Origin: Myxococcota bacterium
Lineage (GTDB): Bacteria > Myxococcota_A > Polyangia > Palsa-1104 > JAEUJZ01
Assembly (NCBI GenBank): GCA_025057315.1
Contig: JANWXW010000154.1
Span: forward strand, 62,001 to 126,000
Reading direction: 5' to 3'
DNA length: 64,000 nt
The notes under the pieces: model-generated
The model's input: only the letters and a program-made list of their open reading frames with translations
Databases searched by the model: none
What the model was told of the DNA's origin: nothing
In this document: one piece after another, positions 1 through 8,196 of the stretch
Position numbering within the stretch: position 1 is the first letter of the stretch
How the letters are laid out: each line of letters begins with the position of its first letter
Program-made: the position numbers and the translations under genes

Positions 1-2283
1 CACCTCGACCGGAGCCCGCGCCACCACCTCGCGCAGTCGGCTGGCCACCGCCTGAGCCGCCCGCCTCACCTCCAGTCCATCCACTCCGTCGAGGCGCAGC
101 ACGGCCAGCCGCGAGGCCGGTGGGTAGCCGAGCTCACGGCGAGCTGCTAGTTCTCCCCGGGCAAACCCCTCGTAGTCATGTCGGGCGGCACAGCGAATGG
201 CCGGGTGTTCCGGGTTGTAGGTCTGGATGAGGACCTGGCCAGGGCGATCGGCCCGGCCTGCGCGACCAGCCACCTGAGACAAGGTCTGGAAGGTCCGCTC
301 CGCTGACCGAAAATCGGGCAGTCCCATCCCCATATCTGCCAGAATCACCCCCACCAGGGTAACCCCGGGAAAGTCATGCCCCTTGGCCAGCATCTGCGTG
401 CCGATCAGCACGTCCAGTTCACGACGGTGCATTGCTCCTAGCACGCGGGCCAAGCCTTCTCCGGCAGCCGTGTCGCGGTCCAGCCGCCCGACCCGTGCAG
501 TGGGAAAGCAGGCTGCCACCTGCTCCTCGATGCGCTCAGTGCCCATGCCAAGGCGCTCAACCGTTGCCGCGGTACACACCGGACACCGCTCGGGCAGCTG
601 TTCGGTATAGCCGCAGTAGTGGCACAGCAGGTCGCCACGACCCTTGTGCCAGGTGAGCGTGACCGAGCAGTAACGGCACTCGAAGCGGTGTCCACAGGCC
701 CGGCACAGCAGGAACGTGGCATAGCCGCGGCGGTTGAGAAAGAGAATGATCTGCTCGCCTGCCGCCAGCGTTTCCTCCATCGCCCGGCGAAGCGGCGCAG
801 ACAAGAGTCCGTCCTCTGGACGGAGCAGGTGCTGCCGGAGATCGATGATGTGCACCTCCGGCAGAGGCCTTCGGCCCGGGCGGTCCGGAAGGGACAGGCG
901 GCGGAGCTTACCCGACTCCACCATCGCCAGTGCCTCCAGCGACGGGGTGGCCGAACCGAGCACAGCCACAGCACCGGCGCGCCGGGCGCGGAACAGAGCC
1001 AGGTCACGCGCGTGGTAGCGTACGCCCTCTTGCTGTTTGAACGAGGCGTCGTGTTCCTCATCGACGATCACCACGCCGAGTCGGCCCAGGGGGGCAAACA
1101 GCGCCGAGCGTGCGCCCAGGGCAATGCCCACCTCGCCACGCAGCAAGCGCCCCCACGCATCGGCCCGCTCGCCCGGGGTAAGGGCCGAGTGAAGCACCGC
1201 CACATGGTGGCCAAAGCGCGCGCGGAAGCGGGCCGCCAGCTGGGGCGTCAGCCCGATTTCGGGTACCAGCACCAGCGCCTGCCGACCCTGATCCAGGGCG
1301 GTCGCGATAAGCCGCAGGTAGACCTCGGTCTTGCCTGATCCGGTCACGCCGTGCAGCAAGAAAGAGGCATAGCCACTCCCCTGCAGCAGGGCGCCGCGCA
1401 GTTCCGCCAGCACCCGCTCCTGCTCCGGCGTCAGGCTCGCCGGTGGTGGCGCCGCCGCAGCCTCCGTCACCTCCCGCCAGCGCCCGGCCAGGGGGTCCCG
1501 GGGCGTGGGGCATGACCAGATCGTGACCAGTCCCTGGGCTGCCAGCGCACGGATGTGCTCTCGCGCCCTCGGCAGCTGCTGGCATAGCACCCGCAACGGC
1601 AACGGCCCCTCCTCGCGCAGCCGCCGCCACAGCGCAGCCCGGGCTGGGGATCGGCCAAGCACCTCTGCCTCCTGGGCAACCCCTGGTGCCACCCCCACCA
1701 GGGTCTCGCCCGAGGCCCGCACGCCAGCCACCACCTCTTCGCTCCGCTCGATGAACCCGGCGGCCTCCAGGCGCTGGAGGTCCTCCTCGCGGGCCCCGAG
1801 CCGCCCTGCCGCCACGGCCCGACGCGCCGCGCCCAGAGCAAGCAGGCGGACCAGAAGCTCACTGGCCTCCTCTCCAAGCGCCGCTGCCTCGGGCGGCAGC
1901 AGCGCCCCCTGCAGCCTCTCGGCCAGGGCAGCACCGGTGGCAGTAAGCCGCAAGCGGAGCCGGCTGCGGGCCTGCGTACCGACGGGCAAGATGAGGCGGA
2001 GCGCCTCGCCTCGGGGGACCATGTAGTAGTCGGCAACAAACTCCGCCAGGGCCAGCAGGTCGGACGGCAGCGGGGGGCAGTCGATGCGCTGGCGGATCGG
2101 CCGCAGGCCCCCCCGATGGCCATGCTCCTGCGCAATGCGCAGCACCACGCCCTCCAGGTTTCGCTGTCTAAGCGGCACCCACACCCGCGAGCCAACGTCC
2201 AGCCCCTCGCGCAACGCGGCCGGGACTTCGTATAGATAGGGGCCAGGCACCGGCGCCAGCACCGCGACCTCGGCCGTCCACAT
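1..2283 (-). CDS. priA: Primosomal protein N' (PriA helicase), 3' end off the window
   Basis: PriA restarts stalled replication forks by recognising the fork and loading DnaB. The frame is open from ATG 2283 to base 1 (761 codons), so the C-terminus lies outside the window. The N-terminal 3'-DNA-binding domain (about residues 1-105) is followed by a superfamily 2 helicase core. The Walker A motif GVTGSGKT has its lysine near residue 318, a DEEH box sits near 406, and the GSATPS motif follows. Eight cysteines in CxxC pairs at about residues 525-575 form the two zinc sites. The late helicase motif QVAGRAGRADRPGQV is intact. The gene is divergent from the secreted protein at 2420. No frameshift is seen. 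The identification rests on several family motifs in order and is firm. Confidence 0.95.
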   Translation of the reverse strand, partial: MWTAEVAVLAPVPGPYLYEVPAALREGLDVGSRVWVPLRQRNLEGVVLRIAQEHGHRGGLRPIRQRIDCPPLPSDLLALAEFVADYYMVPRGEALRLILPVGTQARSRLRLRLTATGAALAERLQGALLPPEAAALGEEASELLVRLLALGAARRAVAAGRLGAREEDLQRLEAAGFIERSEEVVAGVRASGETLVGVAPGVAQEAEVLGRSPARAALWRRLREEGPLPLRVLCQQLPRAREHIRALAAQGLVTIWSCPTPRDPLAGRWREVTEAAAAPPPASLTPEQERVLAELRGALLQGSGYASFLLHGVTGSGKTEVYLRLIATALDQGRQALVLVPEIGLTPQLAARFRARFGHHVAVLHSALTPGERADAWGRLLRGEVGIALGARSALFAPLGRLGVVIVDEEHDASFKQQEGVRYHARDLALFRARRAGAVAVLGSATPSLEALAMVESGKLRRLSLPDRPGRRPLPEVHIIDLRQHLLRPEDGLLSAPLRRAMEETLAAGEQIILFLNRRGYATFLLCRACGHRFECRYCSVTLTWHKGRGDLLCHYCGYTEQLPERCPVCTAATVERLGMGTERIEEQVAACFPTARVGRLDRDTAAGEGLARVLGAMHRRELDVLIGTQMLAKGHDFPGVTLVGVILADMGMGLPDFRSAERTFQTLSQVAGRAGRADRPGQVLIQTYNPEHPAIRCAARHDYEGFARGELAARRELGYPPASRLAVLRLDGVDGLEVRRAAQAVASRLREVVARAPVEV

Positions 2284-2397
2284 GGGGGCAGTCTAGCAGC
2301 CTCGCGGGGCAATGGAGGTGGGAGGCGGCCCCCCCGCCTGCTTACCTGACCTGCTTGCGTGGATGGATACCTTGGGGCGTCAAAAGAACACACTTAG

Positions 2398-2403
2398 TAT
2401 AAT
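2398..2403 (+). promoter_or_regulatory. Candidate -10 box (TATAAT) for the 2420 gene
   Basis: A perfect TATAAT in a locally AT-rich patch lies 17 bases before ATG 2420. A convincing -35 is not seen (TTGGGG at 2372-2377 would give 20-base spacing). If this is the -10 box, transcription would begin near 2410, which excludes the in-frame ATG at 2402 and favours ATG 2420 with a very short leader. Confidence 0.4.
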
Positions 2404-2419
2404 GCACACGGCTGTTGAG

Positions 2420-3970
2420 ATGCGACTGATAGCTCTGTGCGCGTTGCTGGCGGTGGCGGCCCCCGGTTCGCTCTGTGAGCGGCGCAATCCGCAGGTGTGC
2501 CGTGAGCAAGATCCGGCCCTGGCCTGTGCCCCGGGCCTGGTCTGCCGCAGAGGGCGCTGCCAGGAGCCAGAGTGCACCGACCATGCCGGTTGCCGCGATG
2601 GAGCCCGCCCAATCTGCAGCCAACACATCTGCGTCGGCTGTGAAAGTGACGCCCAGTGCCGCCAGCGCGACCCGACGGCGCCATTCTGTCAGTCAGGCCG
2701 CTGTGTGGCGTGTGCCCGCGCCGCCGATTGTAGCGATGGGCTACGACCCATCTGCGACGCGCAGTCCGGAACGTGTCGCGCCTGCCTGCGACACAGCGAG
2801 TGTGCGCCCGGCGTCTGCGCCAAGGACAGCCTGCTGTCTGACCTGCCCGGCCCGCTGGCCATTCCGGCCGGTAGCTGCGTCCCGCCCGAGCGTGTGCTTG
2901 TCGTCGACGCTGCCCGCTGCGTGCCGCCCCATCTGTGCAGCGCGCGCGAGGCCCTGGATCGGGTATCGCCGATGCAGCCCTACATCGTGCTGCGCAGTGG
3001 CCAGGGAGCCATGTTTACGGACCTAGCAGTGCCCGGGCCGAACAACACCAGCGGGCTGCGCGTGGTGCACCTCATCGGCCCCATGGCCGACACGCCACCG
3101 ACGCAGGCCAGAACCCGGCCGGTGACACTGGGTAGCCCCCTGAGCCGAGCTCTGCTCGTGCGCTCTGGCCACCACTTGGTGGTGGAGGGCCTGCACATCG
3201 AGGGGGGGGTGACCGGCGTGGAGTGCGCCGGGATGGCTCAGCCCGAGGCCACCCGCCTGGAGGTGCTGCGTTCGGTCATCGGCAATACAGAGGTGGGCAT
3301 CCTGGCCAATCGGTGCCATGTGGTCATCCAAGAGAGCTGGATCGGAGCGGGCTTTCCTCCTCTCTTTGGCGGCATGCTCGGCAACCGCCTCGCCCTCAAG
3401 CTGGTCAATACCCGCTTTGTGATCGAAAATGTGGTGCTCTTCCGCAACGGCCTGCTGGGCTTCGGAGGCATAGATTTGGTTTATGATCCGATGTGGCAGG
3501 GCGGTCTTTCCTACATCGTCAACAGCACCATCGCCCACCACAGCGCCCCCTCGGCCAGTGGGGCCGTGTCCCTGGAGTGCAACACCTCTGTAACGGATCA
3601 TCTCGTGGTGTTTAATACATTCATCTACAATGACCTTTTGCGCTGGGAGATGCATCCTACCCGCCACATTGCCCCTGCATGCCGGCCGCAGGTCTCGGCG
3701 CTGGCCACCAACGACCCGGACCTGGCCCGCGAGTCATCGGACATCGTCCTGGTCCGGACCGATGCCGAGGCCGGGCTCAGCGACCCACGCGCCGGCAACT
3801 TGCGGCTGCGGGCAGACGCACCGACCAGCATTGCTGAGGGAGGCGTGCAGAGGTTCGAGCGCGGATCGGTGGAGATCGTGGCGCCCCGGACGGACATCGA
3901 GGGCACACCGCGAGGGCAGCGTCGGCCTGGCCACGTATCCATCGGCAGCTTCGAGGCCCCCGGTCCGTAG
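2420..3970 (+). CDS. Secreted Cys-rich protein with parallel beta-helix-like region
   Basis: The product is about 516 residues. It has a short hydrophobic N-terminus (residues 1-20) ending PGSLC, which is a signal peptide and possibly a poor lipobox. Residues 20-145 carry five cysteine modules of the pattern C-x5-C-x6-C-x4-C, as seen in many myxobacterial surface proteins (e.g. CTDHAGC, CESDAQC, CARAADC). The remaining part has hydrophobic beta-strand periodicity with phrases such as HHLVVEGLHIEGG and RSVIGNTEVGILANRCHV, typical of right-handed parallel beta-helix proteins with PbH1 repeats. Enzymatic function cannot be assigned; an extracellular binding or carbohydrate-related role is inference. 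An alternative ATG lies at 2402. The gene stands alone, divergent from priA. Confidence 0.75.
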   Translation: MRLIALCALLAVAAPGSLCERRNPQVCREQDPALACAPGLVCRRGRCQEPECTDHAGCRDGARPICSQHICVGCESDAQCRQRDPTAPFCQSGRCVACARAADCSDGLRPICDAQSGTCRACLRHSECAPGVCAKDSLLSDLPGPLAIPAGSCVPPERVLVVDAARCVPPHLCSAREALDRVSPMQPYIVLRSGQGAMFTDLAVPGPNNTSGLRVVHLIGPMADTPPTQARTRPVTLGSPLSRALLVRSGHHLVVEGLHIEGGVTGVECAGMAQPEATRLEVLRSVIGNTEVGILANRCHVVIQESWIGAGFPPLFGGMLGNRLALKLVNTRFVIENVVLFRNGLLGFGGIDLVYDPMWQGGLSYIVNSTIAHHSAPSASGAVSLECNTSVTDHLVVFNTFIYNDLLRWEMHPTRHIAPACRPQVSALATNDPDLARESSDIVLVRTDAEAGLSDPRAGNLRLRADAPTSIAEGGVQRFERGSVEIVAPRTDIEGTPRGQRRPGHVSIGSFEAPGP

Positions 3971-4062
3971 GGGCGGCGCTGATATCTTTTGGGAAAAGTG
4001 ATAACCTTCTTTGATATGAACTCGAAGACAACCCCGACAGGGCGGGCTAGGAGGCTGCCGTG

Positions 4063-4272
4063 ATGCTCGGTCTCGGCCCCATGGAGTTGGTGCTGATCCT
4101 CGTCATCGTCCTGGTGATCTTCGGGGCAGGCAAGCTCCCCCAGATCGGCGAGGCGCTGGGCATGAGCATCAAGAACTTTAAGCGCGCCGCCGAGTCCCAT
4201 GACGAGATTGACGTCACCCCCAAGAAAGAGATCGAGGGAGAGGTCAGCCGCGTCAAGGATCCGAAGGCATAG
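4063..4272 (+). CDS. tatA: Sec-independent translocase subunit TatA/E
   Basis: This 69-residue protein starts MLGLGPMELVLI. It has one N-terminal membrane helix (about residues 6-21), the FGAGKLP hinge, an amphipathic helix (GEALGMSIKNFKRA) and a charged, acidic tail, the complete TatA architecture. TatA multimerises to form the pore that exports folded Tat substrates. AGGAGG at 4049-4054 is 8 bases from ATG 4063; the GTG at 4060 is also possible but closer than usual. No tatB or tatC is adjacent, so the other Tat components must be elsewhere. The end overlaps the convergent 4253 gene by 20 bases. Confidence 0.93.
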   Translation: MLGLGPMELVLILVIVLVIFGAGKLPQIGEALGMSIKNFKRAAESHDEIDVTPKKEIEGEVSRVKDPKA

Positions 4273-4999
4273 CCTGCCGTTCGCGTAGCAGCAGGGCGGC
4301 GGTCTCGCGCAGCGACTCAGCAAGGTCCAGCCGCTGCGTCACAGCAGCGATATCGGCGTGAAGCAGACCGGACAGGATTCGTGTGCTCAGCTCGACCGGC
4401 GTGTAGGGGTTCATCACCAGGGCGAGGCGCACCGCATACCGCGATGAGAAGCGCGAGGCAAACACAACCCGCTGGGCCTCTGGGCTGGTGGGCCTGCGAG
4501 CCGCTAGCTGCACCGCATCTCGCTCCACCACACGTGGGTTCTGCAGCAAAATTTCCAGCACCGTTGGGTCTGGGTCGTGCAGCAGGCGCTCGATGACCTC
4601 ACGCCTGGGGCTGCGGGCATGGCTCTTGCGCCAGCCCAGCGGTCTGGATGGCTCCTCTGGTGGCACCTCCAGGGGCCGGGACGTTCCCGGCTGCCGCCCA
4701 CCACACAACAACATCCGCGCGACGACATCGTCTCCCGTGCGCCTGGCCATGTCGTACAGCGCGGCCTGCCGTTCGTAGCCGAGGTCCTCGTTGTCCAGCA
4801 CCGCAGTCAGAGCCAGCAGCGCTACCTCAGCTCCCGGCGTGCTTCGCCCCAGCCGGCACAGCTCCCGCAGCAAGGCCACAGCTTCCTCATCGCCCAGCTG
4901 AGCGAGGGCCTCGCGGAGCACCTGGCGGCGCATGGTAGGCTCGGGCAGCACGAGCAGCCGCTCTCCCAGCGCCTGGGCGTACTCGGATGGGGACACCAC
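4253..4999 (-). CDS. Conserved hypothetical, all-helical HEAT-like protein
   Basis: The product is 248 residues, leucine/alanine/arginine-rich, with no signal peptide or membrane span. It reads as a series of helical pairs, e.g. RREVIERLLHDPDPTVLEIL and RDAVQLAARRPTSPEAQRVV, resembling HEAT or DUF2336-type repeats, in which short loops containing DP or NP link helices. A scaffold or protein-interaction role would be typical of such folds but is not demonstrated. It is convergent with tatA (20-base overlap) and divergent from phaR. Confidence 0.7.
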   Translation of the reverse strand: MVSPSEYAQALGERLLVLPEPTMRRQVLREALAQLGDEEAVALLRELCRLGRSTPGAEVALLALTAVLDNEDLGYERQAALYDMARRTGDDVVARMLLCGGRQPGTSRPLEVPPEEPSRPLGWRKSHARSPRREVIERLLHDPDPTVLEILLQNPRVVERDAVQLAARRPTSPEAQRVVFASRFSSRYAVRLALVMNPYTPVELSTRILSGLLHADIAAVTQRLDLAESLRETAALLLRERQAMPSDP

Positions 5000-5106
5000 T
5001 TGTTAGCATCGCGTAAGGGGCGGCATGGATCAAGCCATGACGTCCCCCTCTTGCGTGCCCCCTCTGTGCCCATGCTAGCGTGCAGAGAGATAGACGGAGG
5101 TCCGGC

Positions 5107-5700
5107 ATGCCAGAGCCTCGGATTGTCAAGCGCTATGCCAACCGCAAGCTCTACGACACCCAGAGCAGTCATTACGTCACGCTGGACCAGATCGCCGAGA
5201 TGATCCGCAGGGGTGAGGAGGTGCGCGTCCTGGACAACAACAGCAAGGAGGACCTGACCTCGGTGACGCTGGCGCAGATCATTTTCGAGGAGGAGAAGCG
5301 GCAAAAGAGCTTCCTGCCGCTTACTGCCATGCGCCACATCATCCAGAGTGGGGGAGCCTCGCTGTCTGAACTAGCACAGCAAGCCCAGGCGCGTGTGACC
5401 AGCCTGTTCCGCAAGGGGGACTCCGATTCGGACCGAGAGGCCGCACCGACTCAGCCCGATGGGGCCACGGCCGCCGAGGGCGATGGGCGCAAAGAGGAGA
5501 CCAGTGCCGTACGCGAGTTTCTGGAGCGGTCCCAGCAAACCATCGATGAATGGCAGCGGCGCGTGGACGATCGCGTCCGCCAGCTCCTCGAAACCATTTC
5601 TCCGTTCGCCGCGATAGAGAAGGAAGTCGCCCGATTGCGCGAGCGCATAGAAGAACTGGAGCGACAGGTGCGTGCGCTGCGCACACCGGGAGGCTCCTAG
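5107..5700 (+). CDS. phaR: Polyhydroxyalkanoate synthesis regulator (PhaR-like)
   Basis: The product is 197 residues. The first 65 residues match the PHA/PHB accumulation regulator DNA-binding domain, with the hallmark RIVKRYANRKLYDTQSSHYV and the following LDQIAEMIRRGEEVRVLDN. A second short region (TLAQIIFEEEK, residues 70-80) is also family-typical. The C-terminus (about 140-195) is a charged coiled coil, suitable for oligomerisation or phasin-like granule contact. PhaR represses phasin and PHA genes until it is titrated by polymer granules. GGAGG at 5096-5100 is 6 bases before ATG 5107, fixing the start. No pha synthase genes are in the window. Confidence 0.9.
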   Translation: MPEPRIVKRYANRKLYDTQSSHYVTLDQIAEMIRRGEEVRVLDNNSKEDLTSVTLAQIIFEEEKRQKSFLPLTAMRHIIQSGGASLSELAQQAQARVTSLFRKGDSDSDREAAPTQPDGATAAEGDGRKEETSAVREFLERSQQTIDEWQRRVDDRVRQLLETISPFAAIEKEVARLRERIEELERQVRALRTPGGS

Positions 5701-5790
5701 TTGCCCACCATGAGGGGGGCGCGAGCACGCAGGCGGGCGTCCACCAGCGCTGCCTCGGATCGGCCTCCCCCTGGCCTCCCGTCAGAACCT

Positions 5791-6834
5791 TTAGAACCTT
5801 ACGCCACCGCTCAAATTGATCTGGTACTGGCCACCGGCCAGGTCTTGGACGTTTGTCAGCGCGTTGGCCGGGGAGAGGCCGCCGCTGGCGAGCCCGGGGC
5901 CTAAATAGGTGAAGCCGACCGTCATGGCCAAGATCGCGTAGTGAAAGTGCAGGCCAGCAAAGACGCGCCAGCGGATGATGTCCGACTGGTTGTCGAAGAC
6001 AATCTTCTGCGCCAGGGCGTCGCGCCGGGCGTTCTCATCAAAAGGCATCATCCTGCCCACCGGGCCGCGGTACAGGTCCACCGTCGGCTCCACATCGATG
6101 ACCTGGCTGCGCACAATGGTGAAGAAGGCACCGCCGCCCAGGTATGGTTCCAGCGTCACCGTGCCGCCAGCCCCAAAGGCCTTGGAGATGACACCGTCGG
6201 CAGTCAGGATGGTCATGTCGAGCTGCGCGGCGCCGACCAAGCGGGTCACGCCAGCCCGGAGCGCAATGGAGGGTACCCAGACATCGTGGTAGCCCTCGTG
6301 AATTGCGAGCTTGAAGTAACCGTTGAGGGCAAACAGGCTGGAATGGGCCAAGTTGGACGCACCCAACCCCAGCTCCACCGAAGGCAGCGGTGGGATGGGC
6401 ATCCACACACCCTTGCGAAGCATGATGCTCAACACTGGCAGCATCGGCCCCGTGACGCGCCGAACCCCTGCGCTGGGGCCGGACCAATACGATGCCCCCT
6501 GGGAAATGCTGGTCAGATGGGAGTCAAAGGAAAAATGAAAGCCGGAGTAGCCCACCGTGTCGGCCGGCCCCGCCATGGGCAGCGCCAGCACGCCCGCCAG
6601 CTCCGACACAAGCGAGCGATAGTTGGCATTCTCCTCCGGGGTGGGGATGGCGCTGCCCGGCGGCGGGCTGGGTTGGTTGTCACGGTTGTTGACCAGACAC
6701 TCGAGCGATAGATCGTTGGAGGGCTCGGGGCTCTGGTCCGTGCAGGCCGCTCGTGCGACCGGGACACGACAGACTGTCGCGCCCAGCACCAGCGCCATGG
6801 CTAGAATCCTGGTCGGGTAGTGAAGGTGACGCAT
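5791..6834 (-). CDS. Hypothetical secreted or outer-membrane protein
   Basis: The product is 347 residues from ATG 6834 (a TTG two codons upstream is also in frame). It has a clear Sec signal peptide (hydrophobic residues 9-25, cleavage after VARA). The mature protein has Gly- and aromatic-rich alternating beta segments and ends with INLSGGVRF, i.e. a terminal phenylalanine in a beta-signal-like context as in outer-membrane barrels. No enzyme motif is seen. A beta-barrel of unknown cargo is the best guess. It lies between phaR (convergent) and the flavoenzyme gene on the same strand. Confidence 0.7.
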   Translation of the reverse strand: MRHLHYPTRILAMALVLGATVCRVPVARAACTDQSPEPSNDLSLECLVNNRDNQPSPPPGSAIPTPEENANYRSLVSELAGVLALPMAGPADTVGYSGFHFSFDSHLTSISQGASYWSGPSAGVRRVTGPMLPVLSIMLRKGVWMPIPPLPSVELGLGASNLAHSSLFALNGYFKLAIHEGYHDVWVPSIALRAGVTRLVGAAQLDMTILTADGVISKAFGAGGTVTLEPYLGGGAFFTIVRSQVIDVEPTVDLYRGPVGRMMPFDENARRDALAQKIVFDNQSDIIRWRVFAGLHFHYAILAMTVGFTYLGPGLASGGLSPANALTNVQDLAGGQYQINLSGGVRF

Positions 6835-6870
6835 GCCCAAAAACAGTGTATGCCGCGGGCGGTTAGCGTG

Positions 6871-8019
6871 TCAACGCCCCGAGGAGGGGCCGAGGAGCCG
6901 CGCGGCAGATAAAAAAGCAATGGGGTGCGACGTTCGGCCAGAGGCAGCTAGGTCGGCTAGCACCTCGCCGATGACGCTGGCGAACTTGAAGCCATGGCCG
7001 GAAAAGCCCGCGGCGTACACGATCTGCGGATGCTGCGGGTGCCGGTCAATGACAAAGTGCTCATCGGGCGTCATGGTGTACATGCATGCTTCATGCGCCT
7101 GCAGCGGCGCCTGCGCCGCCTGAGGAAGGTGCCGAACCAGGAAGGCGCGCACCGGCTCCTCATCCCCAGGGCGCAAGCTGCGGTCCAGCATGTCTGGGTC
7201 GGCCACCTCCGCCCCCCCTGTGTGCTCAGCGACCTTCAGGCCCTCCGGTCCGTGCACCGGAAAGCCATAAAAGAATCCATTCGGCGTGTCGAACGCAAAG
7301 GTTGGACAGCCCCGCTCAAGCCGGTATGCAGGTTCAGTAACCCCGTACCAGAACATGAGCTTGCGCCGGACCTGCAAGGGGAGGCCCAGCTCTGCCAGCA
7401 GGGTGCCGCTGTAGGGCCCGCCGCAGATCACGGCGCCCGCAGCCGAGTAGCGCCCGTTGTCCGTCTCGATGACAACGCCGGTGCCATCGGCGGTGACACG
7501 GTGGACGCGCTCTCCCTCATGTAGCTCAGCACCGCGAGCCAGCGCTTGCATGACATGGGCCCGCACACAGGCCTCCACCCGCAGGAACCCTGCCTCGGGC
7601 TCCAGGAGGACCGTGAGCTCTTTGCTCACAGAAAACCCAGGGAAGCGCGAGCCGGCCTCCTCCGGCGTCAGTTCCTCCACCACGATTCCGTGCTCCCTGG
7701 CGGACCGGCGCACGCCCGCCACGACGGCTCCATCGGCAGGCCCACATACCAGGAGCCCACAGCGATGCAGCAGCACCTGGCCCGTCTGCGCTTCTAGTTC
7801 TTGCCATAGATGGTAAGCCCGGATCAGAAGCGGCACATAGGCCGGGTGCTCGAAGTAGGCCCTGCGGATGATCCTCGTACCGCCGTGTGAGCTGCCCCGG
7901 TCATGGCCGATGGAGAAGCGCTCCAGCCCGAGCACCCGCACGCCCCGCTGTGCCAGGTGATACAGCGCGGCGCCGCCCATGCCTCCGATGCCAATGACGA
8001 TGAAGTCGTAGCGGCGCAT
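6871..8019 (-). CDS. Monomeric sarcosine oxidase / N-methyl amino acid oxidase family
   Basis: This 382-residue FAD enzyme has the N-terminal dinucleotide motif GIGGMGG at residues 10-16, followed by LGLERF and GSSHGGTRIIRRAYF, hallmarks of the MSOX/SolA family. The covalent flavin cysteine is present at about residue 312 in CMYTMTPDEHFVID, the expected place. The C-terminal GFSGHGFKFA motif is also family-typical. Family members oxidatively demethylate sarcosine, N-methyltryptophan or similar N-methyl amino acids, releasing formaldehyde and H2O2. The substrate is not decided by sequence. Start ATG 8019 was chosen because the flavin domain begins immediately after it. Confidence 0.92.
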   Translation of the reverse strand: MRRYDFIVIGIGGMGGAALYHLAQRGVRVLGLERFSIGHDRGSSHGGTRIIRRAYFEHPAYVPLLIRAYHLWQELEAQTGQVLLHRCGLLVCGPADGAVVAGVRRSAREHGIVVEELTPEEAGSRFPGFSVSKELTVLLEPEAGFLRVEACVRAHVMQALARGAELHEGERVHRVTADGTGVVIETDNGRYSAAGAVICGGPYSGTLLAELGLPLQVRRKLMFWYGVTEPAYRLERGCPTFAFDTPNGFFYGFPVHGPEGLKVAEHTGGAEVADPDMLDRSLRPGDEEPVRAFLVRHLPQAAQAPLQAHEACMYTMTPDEHFVIDRHPQHPQIVYAAGFSGHGFKFASVIGEVLADLAASGRTSHPIAFLSAARLLGPSSGR

Positions 8020-8196
8020 GCCGGCTGATCTCAGCAGGTTCGCGCGGCAGAGGCCACTGCCATCTGCTCTCTGCACCTGGGGCCCGCTCCCCCCACCCAG
8101 GGAGGACAGGTGCCTCGGCTGGGTGCATGCAACCGACGGTGAGCAGATGGCATGAAGTCAGCTCGAATGGCATGAAACTTGATTCTGTCTCGCATC

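Noticed and set aside
438..2393. Apparent separate frames on the minus strand in the priA region, suggesting a frameshifted gene
   Set aside because: The true priA frame is open without interruption from 2283 to base 1; the other frames are shadows.
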